From Sipunculus nudus (lineage: Eukaryota; Annelida; Sipuncula; Golfingiida; Sipunculidae): a DNA stretch of 64,000 bases. This document shows, piece after piece, positions 61,287 through 64,000 of this stretch (its first letter is position 1; every line of letters begins with the position of its first letter). The stretch is taken from positions 15,095,676 to 15,159,675 of the forward strand of contig CM049311.1 in assembly GCA_026874595.1 (NCBI GenBank), read 5' to 3'. Made by a program: the position numbers and the translations under genes. The notes below the pieces were generated by a model, which worked only from the letters and a program-made list of their open reading frames with translations, was not told the origin of the DNA and did not search any database.

Positions 61287-63778
61287 AGTAAATCAGTCAC
61301 TCCTGATAGTGAAACCTTTAAAGTTTTACTTAACCCTGAGTAGAACTGAATTAGTGAATACTTAAATATTATACAAAATATGATTTATTCAGTCTTTTTA
61401 AAAAAAATTATAATTTATACCACTTTCTATGCATTTTGTTAAACCTTACCAATAAGTCATTGCTGACTTGGACGTCAGTGTAGTCCCATAATATGCTGAG
61501 TGATGATGGGCTGGCTTTTACAATTGTAAAACTGCTATAATGAACTCAATGACTAAGGCATTTTAAATTTTAATTCAATGGAAAAAAGTAACCCACAAAT
61601 TCAACGAATATATTCCCCCCCCCCAACAATACAGAATCCACAGCAAGTTGATGTGCTTTTTACAATGCCATGGTGAGAGGATTAACACTGCTTTGGAACA
61701 GCTTTATACCAACAAGGATGACTTTGTGACATTAATGACATGTCGTGTTTGTGTTTACATTCCGGGGATTCTATAACGATCTTGTTCTGTGTCGGCCTCT
61801 ATAGAAGACAGTACGTAATTGGGGGGCCTGGCTTTGTCAAGTTTGCTGGGAGTGTATTTGCTAACTGTGCATGCGTGAAATAAGTAAATCTGGAACCCTG
61901 CCAAGTAACCCGCACCTTCTAAAGGCCATCTATCCTGAATAGTGGATGTTATACAGCATTAACGCCCTCTAATCTGATAACGAACAATGACGTAAAAACC
62001 AAGGTCAATAAGGACTTGAAAATATGACCCTGTAGAGAGGTCTATAACATTATACATCTACATTTTATTGACTGGGCATGAATACATTTCAGCCCAGGGA
62101 AAATATATTGCATATATACTGGAGCTTGTTTCTACAAACTTATCATGGCAAGATTATCAACAACTTTTTAAAATTTTATTTTCCAAAGTCTTTTAAAGGT
62201 TTTCAAAGACATATGTTTGGATTTCAAAGCCTGGTTATTGTACATGGCTTCTTTTACATCCCAACATTTAGTCCAATTTTCTTTTTTTTCATCTTTCAAA
62301 TTGAAGTCTACTTTACAAAAATAATGACCTCATTGTTAACAGTTCCAGCAATCCTTACTGCTCCTCGTAATTTAAGGTCTTTTCAGGTACATTTTCGAGA
62401 TGAGCAAAATTCAAGCATTTTCAAGAACTGAAACTAAATCAAATATTCACAAGGATTTTCAATTATCCTGGAACCATCCAGGGGACAAGCCAAGCCAAAA
62501 AAAGTATACGCTCTTCGAGCAGCTACAGGTTGCTGTGGTCAAGACCTCAGCCCAGTGCACTCCTTAAGCATGTTCTCCGAGTCAACAGTCGCAATGCCAC
62601 ACCAAGCCAAGCAGAGAGCCGCATAGGCCGCCACCATCCATCGCGAGCCGGTGATCTTTCAGGAAAGCTACAGCATCCACAGCTGCAAAGCCAGAAGCAA
62701 CCTACATTCCCTCTACCGATCCCAGCAGCGGAGACCCAGCCATGTCATTTGAGAGCAGAACCCGATCTTGTGAACGACAGTGTTTCGAGACGCAATGCCT
62801 TTATACTTGCGGTTTCGGCCATTGGACCGTACAACCAATTTCCCTGTTATGCAAGCAAGTTTTTTCGTCATCAGTACTAGGGGACAAGCATTCTGTTCAG
62901 ATTAACACTCAGGGCTAAAGTATGATTATAGCATCATGTCATCAACCTGGGAGGGTGTAGAGATCTGTTTATCTGAGCTTTTGCAGAGAAAGGGTTTCAT
63001 TTGGTTGAGTAACATACAGATATATGGCATTGTGTACAAAAATAACAATAAAGAACCAATCTGGTCAGGTGACAGACTTTGCCAGTAAACAGACAATGGC
63101 TAGAGTTCATAAACAGAGACCATAATACTTAATAGAACAATATGTGATAAATACCTATTTACTCAAATATCAACTACCGCTAAGTAATATAGATCATGTT
63201 TGTATCATTTACACTCAGTTTATTAAGGTCACTGCTTTATAAGTAACCTCTGGCAAAATGAGTGGATAAGGTCATCATGCCCATCAGATGGAATGAAAGG
63301 ACGGTACCTGAACACTCGTGGGTTTTAAGTTAGTGTCACCACCACTACAACTCTATGAATTATTTTCAGATGCATACATGAAGGGGATAACACATTCTGT
63401 TCATCACAATCAATAAACCTTATTTCAAGATTAAACCTTCACTCTCATAAAACAGTTAAGATAAACAGTAAAACGTTTGGATCTCATTTTTCAATTTCAA
63501 ACAAAAAGTTTTCAGGAAACAAGTGTTTCAATAAACGGCATTCTACTGCACATATTTTCATCTATGAGTAAGACTGTCCTTCTATCTGTTGATCTGAATA
63601 AAAAATACCTAAAACCACTAAAAAGAGCTTTATTGTAACTTTGGAGCGATTTATTTGGATACACAACATCACAATGGTACTACCGGGCACCCACTGTATT
63701 TGCACATGTATGACACATTCAAGAGATCTCTGTCCTGTTAAACATACATCTCTCCTATATCACAAGGATAAACACCAC
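61287..63778. other. Sequence after the second array element, with a GC-rich open segment
   Basis: Two less AT-rich blocks stand out: 61730-62000 and 62515-62880. The second is open on the plus strand for 117 codons (62530-62880), beginning at a TTG, without recognisable domain. It might be an exon, a promoter region or a transposon fragment. Confidence 0.3.
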
Positions 63779-64000
63779 AAAGCAGCCTGGTGACCTCTGA
63801 CCTCATTAAATATGGATGGATCTTGACTAAAATTGAATGAGATAATCTATTGGTAAGTAGTTATGGTGAGTTCTGTGAAAATCCATCAAAGCCTTGGTGA
63901 GTTGTCATGGAAAGACAAAAAATGAACACACTCGCGGTCAGACAGACGGACGGTGGTTATACTATAATACACACCGTCATATATGGCCATATTAAAAGTG
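63779..64000 (+). repeat. Dispersed repeat (GACCTCTGACCTCATTAAAT type), cut by the window end
   Basis: Contains TGACCTCTGACCTCATTAAA, GTGAAAATCCATCAAAGCC and GACAGACGGACGGTGG. The last bases may extend beyond the window. Confidence 0.65.

Noticed and set aside
62078-62431. 117-codon plus-strand ORF
   Set aside because: Phe/Ile/Lys-rich, with no domain and composition of AT-rich intergenic DNA.

Overview
This window looks like nuclear DNA from an invertebrate animal, most likely a mollusc and probably a bivalve. The evidence is AT-rich sequence, small exons with GT..AG introns, long gene-free stretches, and many short dispersed repeats of types common in mollusc genomes (internal 'AAGGTCAAGGTCACC' repeats, 'GACCTCTGACCTCATTAAAT' repeats, termini with 'GTGACCCATGGGTCC'). 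The taxon is inferred from style, not from a marker gene.

Layout. 1-11428 is mostly non-coding. It holds possible 5' exons or promoters (ending at 2281 and 10060), diverged tandem duplications and one copy of a short inverted-repeat element. 11429-34707 carries the 3' part of one plus-strand gene. Thirteen exons join in a single consistent reading frame of about 1621 residues: a very large low-complexity first visible exon (Q/E/D-rich, then RSDRSPER-type repeats), four coiled-coil exons, several charged linker exons, and a CAP-Gly microtubule-binding domain that ends the protein. A short first exon at about 17389-17406 (ATG plus five codons) is in phase with the second visible exon and predicts a short isoform of about 760 residues without the low-complexity block.

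The gene's largest intron (19518-26705) contains a small TA-flanked inverted-repeat element and, in antisense, a complete but dead Ty3/gypsy LTR retrotransposon (20969-25835) with a 5-bp CTGAG target duplication.

34708-50448 has no recognisable complete gene. It contains transposon remnants, including a pogo/Tigger-like element at 46050-47059, several satellites, and a possible terminal exon of a minus-strand gene at 42151-42190. 50545-51792 is a single-exon coding region for a 415-residue ankyrin-repeat protein. It ends in a lysine-rich stretch followed by CAIS, a CaaX prenylation motif, which suggests a membrane-anchored scaffold.

51793-64000 is almost entirely repeats: tandem arrays at 53.8, 55.3 and 58.5-59.35 kb, an inverted-repeat element at 59354-59708 inserted in one of those arrays, and two related 1-kb elements (56.16-57.16 and 60.2-61.29 kb) with alternating roughly 140-bp units. 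A GC-rich open segment at 62.5-62.9 kb is unexplained.

No rRNA gene, convincing intact tRNA gene or CRISPR array was seen. The two real genes may both concern cytoskeleton or membrane scaffolding, but nothing in the sequence ties them functionally.
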